From positions 9,254 to 73,253 of the forward strand of contig JACRLO010000013.1 in assembly GCA_016235245.1 (NCBI GenBank): DNA of 64,000 nt, read 5' to 3'. The stretch's first letter is position 1. The number at the start of each line of letters is the position of its first letter. Both the position numbers and the translations under genes were made by a program. Of the stretch, positions 35,082-43,237 are shown one piece after another. The DNA comes from Nitrospirota bacterium (GTDB lineage Bacteria > Nitrospirota > Thermodesulfovibrionia > Thermodesulfovibrionales > UBA6898). Below the pieces are notes generated by a model. That model was given only the letters and a program-made list of their open reading frames with translations. It had not been told where the DNA came from and made no database searches.

Positions 35082-35501
35082 ATGGCGAAAGCAACGGTTA
35101 CATTCACAGGCGGCATGCAGTTTGTAGCAACGGCAGATTCAGGCCATGCAGTGGTAATGGATGCAGGACAGGAGGTCGGCGGCATCAATTCGGGGTCAAG
35201 ACCTATGGAGCTCCTCCTGATGGGCATCGGGGGATGCTCGGGAATGGATATCATCTCGATACTCAGGAAAAAGAAGCAGCAGGTGACAGGACTTGAAGCA
35301 CACGTCAGCGGCGTTATGGCAGACGACTACCCTCATAAATATACAGAGATCGCGATCGAGTACATCGTCACGGGAAGAAAACTATCGGAGGAGGCAGTAA
35401 AAAGAGCAGTGCAGCTTTCAATGGACAAATACTGCTCGGTCAAAGCCACGCTTGAAGGAGCGGCCAGGATCGACTTCTCTTACCGGATAGTTGAAGATTG
35501 A
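35082..35501 (+). CDS. OsmC/Ohr-family protein
   Basis: A 139-residue OsmC-type protein that may reduce organic hydroperoxides. Two conserved cysteines are expected in this family: one in GIGGCSGMDII (about residue 52) and one in MDKYCSVKATL (about residue 117), both present. The start follows GGGAGG and is transcribed away from the hydrogenase operon. It is the general YhfA/OsmC-like type rather than a clear Ohr. An oxygen-stress role beside the hydrogenase is plausible. Confidence 0.9.
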   Translation: MAKATVTFTGGMQFVATADSGHAVVMDAGQEVGGINSGSRPMELLLMGIGGCSGMDIISILRKKKQQVTGLEAHVSGVMADDYPHKYTEIAIEYIVTGRKLSEEAVKRAVQLSMDKYCSVKATLEGAARIDFSYRIVED

Positions 35502-35522
35502 TGAGAAAATTGTGGCAGCTGG

Positions 35523-36329
35523 CTATTTGGATAAGACAATTCCCGCATATCCCACAACGCTGTCATAGTCACCGCTCACTTCCCCTGACGTCATATAATT
35601 AATAAGTCTTGCGTTCCTGGCCCCAAGCAGCTGCGCCGCAATAAGCATGACCGTTGCCGGCAATACGCCGCACATGGATATCCTCTCATGCATAACCGTA
35701 TCATAGAGACCGCGGGGGTCAAGACCAAGCATCTTCTCTATTGCCCTGCTGTCTTTTTGACGAGCGACCTTGTCAGAGACATAATGACTCATGTCAGAAC
35801 TCGCCAGAATCGTAACCGGGTATTCCACTGCCTCAATGGCCTTTGCAATCGCTTCAGCAAGTTCACTGCAGTTATCATAGGATGCGCTCATCAATGCAAT
35901 GGGAACGATAGAGACATCGCGGGAAAAATGGACAATAAAGGGCAGCTGAACCTCCAGGGAATGCTCATAGGCATGAGCCTGCGAATCATTGACTGCCAGA
36001 CTCGTGCCCTTGCATATCCTGCGTGCAAGACTGCTGTCGATATTGAGACTTCCGGTAGGGACCTCCCAGGCGCCTTCATCCATGATCGAAACTGCATGGC
36101 CAAGGCCCGTGTGGTTTGGTCCCAGCATGATAAACGTCTTTGGCATCGCAATAGAGGAGTAGACCTGACCAGCTACCGTACCGGAATATATGAGTCCGGC
36201 ATGCGGGACCATGATACCGACAGCACCCATTGGGGGCAGACCGGAGGAGACTAACTGCTCAACCTGCCTGCCGAGTCCGGCACGAGTACCGTCATAGAAC
36301 CTGCCTGCAACTGCCGGAGTTCGACGCAT
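35523..36329 (-). CDS. MEMO1-family (AmmeMemoRadiSam system protein B) dioxygenase-like protein
   Basis: A 268-residue protein of the MEMO1 family, related to class III extradiol dioxygenases. Putative metal-binding and core motifs are VPHAGLIYSG, MLGPNHTG, EHSLEVQLPF and ILASSDMSHY. Members often sit beside AMMECR1 and a radical SAM protein; neither is next to it here. It begins 2 bases after the dnaB stop, so it shares a transcript with dnaB and rplI. The function in bacteria is not established. Confidence 0.92.
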   Translation of the reverse strand: MRRTPAVAGRFYDGTRAGLGRQVEQLVSSGLPPMGAVGIMVPHAGLIYSGTVAGQVYSSIAMPKTFIMLGPNHTGLGHAVSIMDEGAWEVPTGSLNIDSSLARRICKGTSLAVNDSQAHAYEHSLEVQLPFIVHFSRDVSIVPIALMSASYDNCSELAEAIAKAIEAVEYPVTILASSDMSHYVSDKVARQKDSRAIEKMLGLDPRGLYDTVMHERISMCGVLPATVMLIAAQLLGARNARLINYMTSGEVSGDYDSVVGYAGIVLSK

Positions 36330-36331
36330 TA

Positions 36332-37699
36332 TCAGAAGGTCTCTTCCAGTTCCTGATATTCGAGATCAGTCGCATCGACAAACCGCGTACAGTAGGCAAG
36401 AAAGGTGAGATTGACCTTGTCCGTAGGACCGTTTCTCTGTTTTGCAATATCCACCACAATGCCGCCCCTGCCCTCTTTCTCCTCCTTTGCTTCGCGGTAC
36501 AGAAACATGATAACGTCGGCATCCTGTTCAATGGCTCCAGACTCTCTGAGGTCGGCAAGAGTCGGATTCTTGTTGCTGCCTGTCCTGGTCTCGACTCCGC
36601 GGTTCAACTGGCTCAGGGCAATGACCGGCACCTCGAGTTCCTTTGCCAGCGCTTTAAGAGAACGCGAAATATCTGCAATCTCCTGTTCGCGCCGCTCAAA
36701 TTTTCCGGTGCCTTTCATAAGCTGAAGGTAATCGATAATGATGAGGCTGAGGCCGTGCTGCTGCTTCAATCTCCGCGCCTTTGCTCTCATTTCAAGCACC
36801 GAAAGGCCGGACGAATCATCGATAAATATTTTGGACTCGGCAAGTTTACCGGCAGCATTTGTCAGTTTGTTCCAATCCTCACGCTTATTGATGAATCCCT
36901 TTCTCACCTTGTTCGAATCCACCTTTGCCTCAGAGCAGAGCATTCTCATCACCAGTTGCTCCTTCGCCATTTCAAGACTGAAAATCGCCACAGGTTCGTT
37001 CATGCCAATGCCGACGTGTTGGGCAATATTGAGGCAGAATGCGGTCTTGCCCATGCCGGGCCGCCCGCCTATAATAATCAGATCTCCCCGCTGAAAGCCG
37101 GTAGTCAGCTCGTCAATGTCCTTGAATCCTGACGGCACGCCGGTGATCGCCTCTTTCCGGTCATAAAGCCTTTCGATCGTGACGAAGGTATCGGTAATCA
37201 GGTCCTTCATGGGGTAGAAGGCGGTCTTTACCTTCCGGTCATGAAGCGTGAATATGGTCTTTTCAGCAAAATCAATCAGCTCATCAGCGTCCTGCTCGCT
37301 TTCATAGACATTCTTCGCGATATCGGTTACCGAGGTGAGAAGCCCTCTGACCAGCGCCTTTTCCTTGATGATCCTAGCATGATACCGCACATTGGCAGAG
37401 GTCGCCACGATAGAGGCGAGAGAGGAGAGATACTGCAACCCGCCTATAGCTTCAAGCTCTCCGCGGGTTTTCATGAATTCAGTCAGGGTAATGATATCGA
37501 CCGGATCAGATTTTTTATGAAGATCGGTCATGGCCTGATAGATCTTTTTGTGCGAATCGCGATAGAAATCATCAGCGATAAGCATCTCAACCGCGGTGTG
37601 AAGAGCGTCATTGTCAAGCAAAATGGCGCCCAGAACAGACTGCTCTGCTTCTATACTCTGTGGAGGGACCCTGTCTTTCTGGATTTCAGAATCTCTCAT
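36332..37699 (-). CDS. dnaB: Replicative DNA helicase DnaB
   Basis: Hexameric 5'-3' helicase of the replication fork, 455 residues. The N-terminal interaction domain begins QSIEAEQSVLGAILLDNDALHT. The RecA-like C-terminal domain has Walker A GGRPGMGKTAF (about residue 204), Walker B LIIIDYLQLM, and QRNGPTDKV-N-LTFL at the end. It overlaps rplI by 4 bases, a common gene pair. No intein or insertion is present. Confidence 0.97.
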   Translation of the reverse strand: MRDSEIQKDRVPPQSIEAEQSVLGAILLDNDALHTAVEMLIADDFYRDSHKKIYQAMTDLHKKSDPVDIITLTEFMKTRGELEAIGGLQYLSSLASIVATSANVRYHARIIKEKALVRGLLTSVTDIAKNVYESEQDADELIDFAEKTIFTLHDRKVKTAFYPMKDLITDTFVTIERLYDRKEAITGVPSGFKDIDELTTGFQRGDLIIIGGRPGMGKTAFCLNIAQHVGIGMNEPVAIFSLEMAKEQLVMRMLCSEAKVDSNKVRKGFINKREDWNKLTNAAGKLAESKIFIDDSSGLSVLEMRAKARRLKQQHGLSLIIIDYLQLMKGTGKFERREQEIADISRSLKALAKELEVPVIALSQLNRGVETRTGSNKNPTLADLRESGAIEQDADVIMFLYREAKEEKEGRGGIVVDIAKQRNGPTDKVNLTFLAYCTRFVDATDLEYQELEETF

Positions 37700-38139
37700 T
37701 CAGAAACAACATGAATTTTTACCGGAGCAGAAACCTCTGGGTGCATCTTGACATGAACAACAAATTCTCCAATGCGCTTGATTGGTTCATCAATATGAAT
37801 TTTTTTCTTGTCGATTTCAAAACCCTGGGCCACGAGAGCCTCGGCAATATCCATGCTGGTTACACTGCCGAAAAGCTTCTCTTCTTCTCCGACCTTTGCC
37901 TTGATAACAAGCGTCAGTGCCGAGAGCTTCTCCGCTGAAGCCTTGGAGGCATCCCTGATCTTGGCGGCCTTCTCCATAATGATCTTCTTATTATGCTCAA
38001 GCTCCTTTATGTTCTTGGTGCTTGCCTCAGCAGCAAGATTCTTGGGGATCAGATAGTTCCGTGCATATCCGTCTGATGCATTGACAACTTCCCCCATATG
38101 ACCAAGCCCCTTCACATCATCTTTGAGAATTACTTTCAT
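37696..38139 (-). CDS. rplI: 50S ribosomal protein L9
   Basis: Ribosomal protein of 147 residues. The N-terminal RNA-binding domain reads MKVILKDDVKGLGHMGEVVNASDGYARNYLIP, and the C-terminal domain contains KLFGSVTSMDIAEAL. AAGGAG lies 9 bases before the ATG. Its stop overlaps the dnaB start. The S6-SSB-S18 genes that commonly precede it are absent. Confidence 0.97.
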   Translation of the reverse strand: MKVILKDDVKGLGHMGEVVNASDGYARNYLIPKNLAAEASTKNIKELEHNKKIIMEKAAKIRDASKASAEKLSALTLVIKAKVGEEEKLFGSVTSMDIAEALVAQGFEIDKKKIHIDEPIKRIGEFVVHVKMHPEVSAPVKIHVVSE

Positions 38140-38255
38140 ACTATTCGTCTCCTTGTCTGCTTTTTTGTATTACGATACCACAAAAATTACAAAAATTTCC
38201 CTCTCTCCCGGATAGGCAAATCCGCTTGAATTTGGGCCTTTAGATTGTTTATAAT

Positions 38256-38272
38256 CTGCGAAACTGTCGCAG
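38256..38272. repeat. Small hairpin in the rplI / porin divergent region
   Basis: CTGCGA-AACTG-TCGCAG, a six-pair hairpin. Nearby TTGACA at 38331 and TATAAT at 38348 might be promoter parts for the porin, but the spacing is irregular. The 245-base gap shows no gene. Confidence 0.4.
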
Positions 38273-38384
38273 AATGCTCCACAATGAAAAGGAGGAGGAA
38301 AACTACCAAGACTATTGTTGACAGGTTTTCACCTTACGGCCAAATATAATAAATCTTTCGTAAAACAGAAAAGGAGGGTATCAA

Positions 38385-39668
38385 ATGAAAATGACAGGCA
38401 GCAGATGGGTCAATCTTTTTATGTTGCTCATGGCTTTCGTGGCAGGACTTGGCTTTGTTGCAGGTGATGCACAGGCAACGAACGGTTATTTTGCACATGG
38501 TTACAGCATTGAGAGCAAGGCAATGGGTGGCGCTGGAGTGGCATTGCCCCAGAGTTCGCTGGATGCTTCGGTAAACCCGGCACTCATGGCCTTTGTCGGA
38601 ACCCGTGCTGACATCTCTCTCAGCATTTTTAATCCAAACAGGGAATATACCGTTGAGGGAACCCCTTCGGGCTTTCCGGGAACGTTTGGCCTGACTCCCG
38701 GAACGGTCAAGAGCGACAGCAACTATTTTCTCGTTCCGGCAATGGGTGCAAACTGGGTAATGACAAATAAGTCTTCAATCGGAATTTCAGTCTTCGGCAA
38801 TGGCGGTATGAATACCGACTACGACAAAAGCACATTCTACGGGTCAAAGCCTACGGGTGTAGACCTGATGCAGTTATTCATCATGCCGACCCTTTCCGTA
38901 AAGGTAACACCAAAGCACTCTCTTGGATTCAGCCCAATTATTGCGTATCAGAGGTTTGAGGAGCGCGGTCTCCAGGCCTTTGCCGCCTTTTCGAGCGATC
39001 CTGCGAACATCTCCAACAGAGGCTATGACAATGCATATGGTTTTGGCGGCAGGATCGGTTACTATGGCGAGATCATGCCCTACCTGAGCGTCGGTGCATC
39101 ATTTCAGACAAAGATCTGGACGACCAAATATGGCAAATATGCCGGACTCTTTGCTGAGCAGGGTGGCTTTGACATCCCGGCCAACTGGACAATCGGCGTC
39201 GCCGTTAAACCGACACCGGCCCTGGCATTTCTCTTTGATGTTCAGAAAATCTACTACAGTGATACAAACTCAATTGGCAATCCTATGATGCCCAATTTAA
39301 TGACCGCTGCCCTTGGTAATGATGGCGGAGCAGGCTTTGGCTGGCATGATATGACTGTCTATAAAGCAGGCGTGCAGTGGAAGAGCAGCAATGCATGGAC
39401 ATGGAGAGCAGGCTATTCCTACGGCAAACAGCCTATCCACAGTGAAGATGTCATGTTTAATATCCTTGCTCCCGGCGTCATAGAACAGCATGCAACGGTC
39501 GGCGTCACAAGAGCAATATCGAAGACGCAGGACCTCAGTTTTTCTCTTATGCATGCTTTCTCAAAGACCGTTAGCGGGCCGAATCCAATGGAAGTTCCCG
39601 GCATGCAGGAACTTCGCATAAAGATGAACCAGTGGGAAGCGACCCTCGGATACACCTGGAAGTTCTAA
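38385..39668 (+). CDS. OmpP1/FadL/TodX-family outer-membrane protein
   Basis: A 427-residue outer-membrane barrel for hydrophobic substrates. A signal peptide is visible (hydrophobic stretch ending GDAQA, residues 1-31), followed by the family start TNGYFAHGYSIESKAMGGAGVALP. It ends WEATLGYTWKF, with a terminal aromatic as expected of an outer-membrane barrel. AAGGAGGG lies 6 bases before the ATG. It is a single-gene unit ended by the terminator at 39695. Possible cargo is a fatty acid or aromatic compound. Confidence 0.93.
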   Translation: MKMTGSRWVNLFMLLMAFVAGLGFVAGDAQATNGYFAHGYSIESKAMGGAGVALPQSSLDASVNPALMAFVGTRADISLSIFNPNREYTVEGTPSGFPGTFGLTPGTVKSDSNYFLVPAMGANWVMTNKSSIGISVFGNGGMNTDYDKSTFYGSKPTGVDLMQLFIMPTLSVKVTPKHSLGFSPIIAYQRFEERGLQAFAAFSSDPANISNRGYDNAYGFGGRIGYYGEIMPYLSVGASFQTKIWTTKYGKYAGLFAEQGGFDIPANWTIGVAVKPTPALAFLFDVQKIYYSDTNSIGNPMMPNLMTAALGNDGGAGFGWHDMTVYKAGVQWKSSNAWTWRAGYSYGKQPIHSEDVMFNILAPGVIEQHATVGVTRAISKTQDLSFSLMHAFSKTVSGPNPMEVPGMQELRIKMNQWEATLGYTWKF

Positions 39669-39694
39669 GCTAAGAATCTCTTTCAGGGGCTACA

Positions 39695-39727
39695 AAAGGG
39701 GCCTGTGCTTCAAAGCACAGGCCCCTT
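39695..39727. terminator. Bidirectional intrinsic terminator between the porin and the M50 protease
   Basis: AAGGGGCCTGTGCTT pairs with AAGCACAGGCCCCTT, a near-perfect 15-base stem with A's before and T's after. It works for both converging genes. Confidence 0.92.
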
Positions 39728-39728
39728 C

Positions 39729-40562
39729 TTATTTGATAGTTACCGGTACCGGGATAAAGGTAAGGATAAAGATGACAAGCGCGATAAACCCTATCGTCTT
39801 GCGCCCTGGATCAAGGGGCACCTCAGGATAAAGGATAGGCGGATGCTTTGAACCGAGAAACAGCAGCAGCACGGCCCAGACCAGCCATCCCTGGAAGAAA
39901 TAGCCGAGTATGACGAGCAGGCCTATCATACATTTTGAAAGCCATCCATGCCTTTCTCCCAATATTGCATAGGCAATATGGCCGCCATCAAGCTGTCCGG
40001 CAGGGATAAGATTAAGGGAGGTAACAAAAAACCCGATCCATCCTGCAAATGCGATGGGGTGGAGGTATACTTCATAGGCATCTGGAATAGAACCTATGAC
40101 GATCTTCGTCAGAGCGATAAACAGAAGGGAATCGCCCAATACCAGCATCTCACCAGACTGACGCGGCATCGCATGTATCTCAGAGTAATGCAGACCGACA
40201 ACAACGGCAACGACTGAGACGAGAAAACCCGCAATAGGACCTGATGAGCCGATATCCATGAGCGCATTTTTTGTGGTTATCGCTGACCGCATTTTTATGA
40301 AGGCGCCAAGCGTCCCAAACAGGGTCGGCGCCGGGATGAAGTAGGGAAGTGAAGCCTCAATACCATGACGCCGCGACATTATGTAGTGAGAAAACTCGTG
40401 GACAAGAAGTATTGAGAGCAGGGCAAGTGAAAACGGCAGCCCCTGAAAAATATGCTGCGGTTCTTTTATGAGGTCAACACCGGCATGAATCGCACCAACC
40501 GCAAGCGTAGAGACAAACGTCAGCAAAAACAGGGCAAGATTAAGGAGAGGAGACCTCCTCAT
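39729..40562 (-). CDS. Site-2 protease family (M50) membrane metalloprotease
   Basis: Integral membrane zinc protease of 277 residues. The zinc motif HEFSH is in LVHEFSHYIMSRRHG (about residue 55), and the second metal motif is in NLIPAGQLDGGHIAYA. Six or more hydrophobic segments and no PDZ domain place it in the YwhC/SpoIVFB-like division rather than RseP. It overlaps rimO by 4 bases and converges on the porin terminator. The substrate is unknown. Confidence 0.92.
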   Translation of the reverse strand: MRRSPLLNLALFLLTFVSTLAVGAIHAGVDLIKEPQHIFQGLPFSLALLSILLVHEFSHYIMSRRHGIEASLPYFIPAPTLFGTLGAFIKMRSAITTKNALMDIGSSGPIAGFLVSVVAVVVGLHYSEIHAMPRQSGEMLVLGDSLLFIALTKIVIGSIPDAYEVYLHPIAFAGWIGFFVTSLNLIPAGQLDGGHIAYAILGERHGWLSKCMIGLLVILGYFFQGWLVWAVLLLFLGSKHPPILYPEVPLDPGRKTIGFIALVIFILTFIPVPVTIK

Positions 40563-41836
40563 CCAACAACAGTCCCCTGAAGGTCATAGTCGAAGGCCTG
40601 ATCGATTCTGACGTTAACGAACTCATGCTTCCCGACCCCGTCTCCCTTCAAAAAAACGACCCCGTCTATTTCCGGTGCCTGGGAATATATCCTGCCGATC
40701 CCGACATCACCGTCCATCTCATCCACAAGGGCCCTGAAGACCCTGCCGACAAGCATCTTGTTCCTTTCGAGAGAAATGGCAGACTGCACCTCCATGATCC
40801 TGTCGCGCCGCTTTGCCCGGATATGTTTCGGCACCTGGCCTTTCAGCGCATATGCAGCGCTTCCCTCTTCCCGTGAATAGGTGAAGACGCCCAGCCTGTC
40901 TAATTCCATGCGCCGGACAAAATCGAGCATAGATTCAAAATCCTCCTGCGTCTCCTGAGGGAACCCGGTAATCAGGGTGCTTCTGAGCGCCACATCCGGA
41001 ACCATTGTCCTGATCTTCTTTATAAGCTTTTCGTAATATTGCCTGCCGCCCCCGCGCTTCATCAGGCCGAGGATCTTTTCTTCTGTATGTTGAAGCGGAA
41101 TATCGAGATATTTGCAAACTTTTTTTTCTGCTGCTATCGTTTCGAGGAGTTCATCCGTAATTGCGGTCGGATAGAGATAAAGAAGGCGTATCCAGAAATC
41201 ACCGCTGATCGAGGCGATATCCTTTATGAGCCGCGAAAGGTCATATTGGGCAAGGTCTTTGCCATAGGACGTGATGTCCTGGGCCACGATGATGAGCTCA
41301 CGCCGCCCTGCCCTGATAAGCGCTTCCGCCTCTTTCAGAATATCCTCGGGCGCGCTGCTATGGAAACCGCCCCGGATATCGGGGATTACACAGTAAGAGC
41401 AACCCCTGTCGCAGCCTTCCGCTATCTTGAGATAGGCATATGCCGTATCAGCAAGTCGAACATCAGGTTCCGCAGAAGCCGCCGCAGGCAGAACGCTGAC
41501 GCAGTAATCAACGATCTTCTCGTCATCGCCAACGCCGTACAGCACGTCGATCTCCGGGATCTCCTGTTTCAGTTCCTCCCCATATCTTTTGGCAAGGCAT
41601 CCGAAGACGACAAGTTTCTTTTTCCCGGACTCTTTGGCAGCCGTCAGCCTGAGGATCTCTTCTATCGACTCCTTTTTTGCTGCATCGATGAATCCGCAGG
41701 TATTGATAAGAAGAAGGTCTGCCTGCTCAGGATCTTCGGTATAAGACAGACCCCGTGCAGCGAGCTTTTTCAGGAGGTTTTCCGAATCGACCAGGTTCTT
41801 CGGGCAGCCAAGGCTTACGAGGGATATCTTAGACAC
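40559..41836 (-). CDS. rimO: Ribosomal protein S12 methylthiotransferase RimO
   Basis: Radical-SAM enzyme that methylthiolates an aspartate of ribosomal protein S12, 425 residues. The N-terminal UPF0004 domain starts SLGCPKNLVDSE, with further Cys in NTCGFIDAA and GCLAKRYG. The radical-SAM cysteines are CDRGCSYCVIPDIRG. A TRAM domain ends the protein. The start overlaps the DUF2062 gene by 8 bases. Confidence 0.97.
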   Translation of the reverse strand: MSKISLVSLGCPKNLVDSENLLKKLAARGLSYTEDPEQADLLLINTCGFIDAAKKESIEEILRLTAAKESGKKKLVVFGCLAKRYGEELKQEIPEIDVLYGVGDDEKIVDYCVSVLPAAASAEPDVRLADTAYAYLKIAEGCDRGCSYCVIPDIRGGFHSSAPEDILKEAEALIRAGRRELIIVAQDITSYGKDLAQYDLSRLIKDIASISGDFWIRLLYLYPTAITDELLETIAAEKKVCKYLDIPLQHTEEKILGLMKRGGGRQYYEKLIKKIRTMVPDVALRSTLITGFPQETQEDFESMLDFVRRMELDRLGVFTYSREEGSAAYALKGQVPKHIRAKRRDRIMEVQSAISLERNKMLVGRVFRALVDEMDGDVGIGRIYSQAPEIDGVVFLKGDGVGKHEFVNVRIDQAFDYDLQGTVVG

Positions 41837-42260
41837 GGCTTTTCTTCACCGTTCTGTAGACAATAAAATAACTGAGCAGTGCAGAAACAGAGCCCAAAAC
41901 CGTGGTACCGAGCAGAAACGGCATAAGCAGAGGCCCCATGGTATGAAGCAGTTCTTTCATCGACAGATGAGCCCAGTCAATATCCGGGATAATATGGTTC
42001 ATGGCAAGGAGCTTGGCGCCTAACCATATACCAAAGGAATAGATCGGCACAATGGTCCATGGATTCGTCACATAGATACCGACAATGCTCACAAACTTGT
42101 TCAGCCTGAAGATCCATGCAACCAAAAGACCGAGCAGCGTATGAAGACCGATGAGAGGAGACATACCGATAAAAACGCCGACAGAAAATGCCAGCGCTAT
42201 TCGGTGAGGCGATTCCTTAATGGTAAGGATTTGCCTGAGCTTATCCCTGAAGTGAGAAAT
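41829..42260 (-). CDS. DUF2062 membrane protein, probably starting at a non-standard codon
   Basis: A DUF2062 protein with at least two hydrophobic segments; function unknown. The first ordinary start is ATG 42164, giving 111 residues that begin mid-domain at SPLIGLHTLLG. The same frame is open upstream and encodes the family's usual leader (FRDKLRQILTIKESPHRIALA, then FSVGVFIG), back to a stop near 42290. No ATG, GTG or TTG occurs in that stretch. AAAGGGG at 42268-42274 precedes ATT at 42260 by 7 bases, which I use as a provisional start; CTG at 42278 is another. The end of thiL overlaps this leader in another frame. Confidence 0.7.
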   Translation of the reverse strand: MSHFRDKLRQILTIKESPHRIALAFSVGVFIGMSPLIGLHTLLGLLVAWIFRLNKFVSIVGIYVTNPWTIVPIYSFGIWLGAKLLAMNHIIPDIDWAHLSMKELLHTMGPLLMPFLLGTTVLGSVSALLSYFIVYRTVKKSRV

Positions 42261-43227
42261 GCCGATACCCCTTTGCAGAAATTTTTATATTTTTTTCTTT
42301 TTCGTCAACGACCGAGATACCTGAGCGCATGATTTCGCCTATACAGAAGGCCTTAACCTCTGCCTTTGCGGAAGCCGTAAAGAGAAGCTCATAATCCTCG
42401 CCGCCGCTCAAGGCAAGCTCAAGGGCAGAAATTCCCATACAGGCAGATGTTGCCTTCATTTCAGTTGAAAGAGGCAAATCCCCGGCCCGGATTCGTGCAC
42501 CCACGCCGCTCTCCCTGCAGAGGCGTGAAAGATCGATCAGAAGACCGTCGCTTATATCAATCATCGCGGTAGCAATGCCGGATATTTTTCTCGGATCTCT
42601 GGCAAGCGGCATCAGATGCCTTCTCAGCAGGGGAGCTGCAACATCCCATGCCACAGGCAAGCCCTTTCTTTCGCATTTCGCAAAATCAACCGTTCGTCGC
42701 ATATTCTGGAGCATCCGCAGACCGCAGGCCGAATCGCCGAGCATACCGGTCACATAGATCCTGTCTCCGACCCTCGCTCCTTTTCTCTTCAGGACTTTTT
42801 CCCCGGTCCCAACAGCAGTAAGAGAAAGCATGATCCGGTCAGCAGACGATATATCGCCGCCTATGAGACTTACACCGTAGGTCTTAAGCGCCTCTTCAAT
42901 GCCATCGAAGAACTGGTCAAAAAATCCTGTGGTGCTGCTTCCCTTGGCCGAGAAGTTCAGAAGAACAGACTGGGGTATACCGCCCATCGCAAAGATATCA
43001 CTGATATTTACGGATACCAGCTTAAAGCCCAATTGAAAAGGGGTGATCCAGGAAAGATCGAAATGAACTCCTTCCACCATCATGTCCGTGGTAAGCAGAA
43101 TATTCTTTCCGCCCCTGATCACGGCGGCATCGTCGCCAATACCGACAGCAACGCCCCGGGCCCTCTTGCCAAAGCGCTTGCGCAGGATCTCGATAAGAGA
43201 GAGCTCTCCGGCCCGAGACAATTTCAT
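42241..43227 (-). CDS. thiL: Thiamine-monophosphate kinase
   Basis: Phosphorylates thiamine monophosphate to the active diphosphate, 328 residues. ATP-grasp-like AIR-synthase fold motifs are GIGDDAAVIRGG, TTDMMVEGVHFD, GGDISSAD and MIDISDGLLIDLSRL. The C-terminal GGEDYELLFTA is diagnostic for ThiL. It lies 10 bases after lon and overlaps the leader of the DUF2062 gene. No other thiamine genes are nearby. Confidence 0.95.
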   Translation of the reverse strand: MKLSRAGELSLIEILRKRFGKRARGVAVGIGDDAAVIRGGKNILLTTDMMVEGVHFDLSWITPFQLGFKLVSVNISDIFAMGGIPQSVLLNFSAKGSSTTGFFDQFFDGIEEALKTYGVSLIGGDISSADRIMLSLTAVGTGEKVLKRKGARVGDRIYVTGMLGDSACGLRMLQNMRRTVDFAKCERKGLPVAWDVAAPLLRRHLMPLARDPRKISGIATAMIDISDGLLIDLSRLCRESGVGARIRAGDLPLSTEMKATSACMGISALELALSGGEDYELLFTASAKAEVKAFCIGEIMRSGISVVDEKEKNIKISAKGYRHFSLQG

Positions 43228-43237
43228 GATAGAGAAA

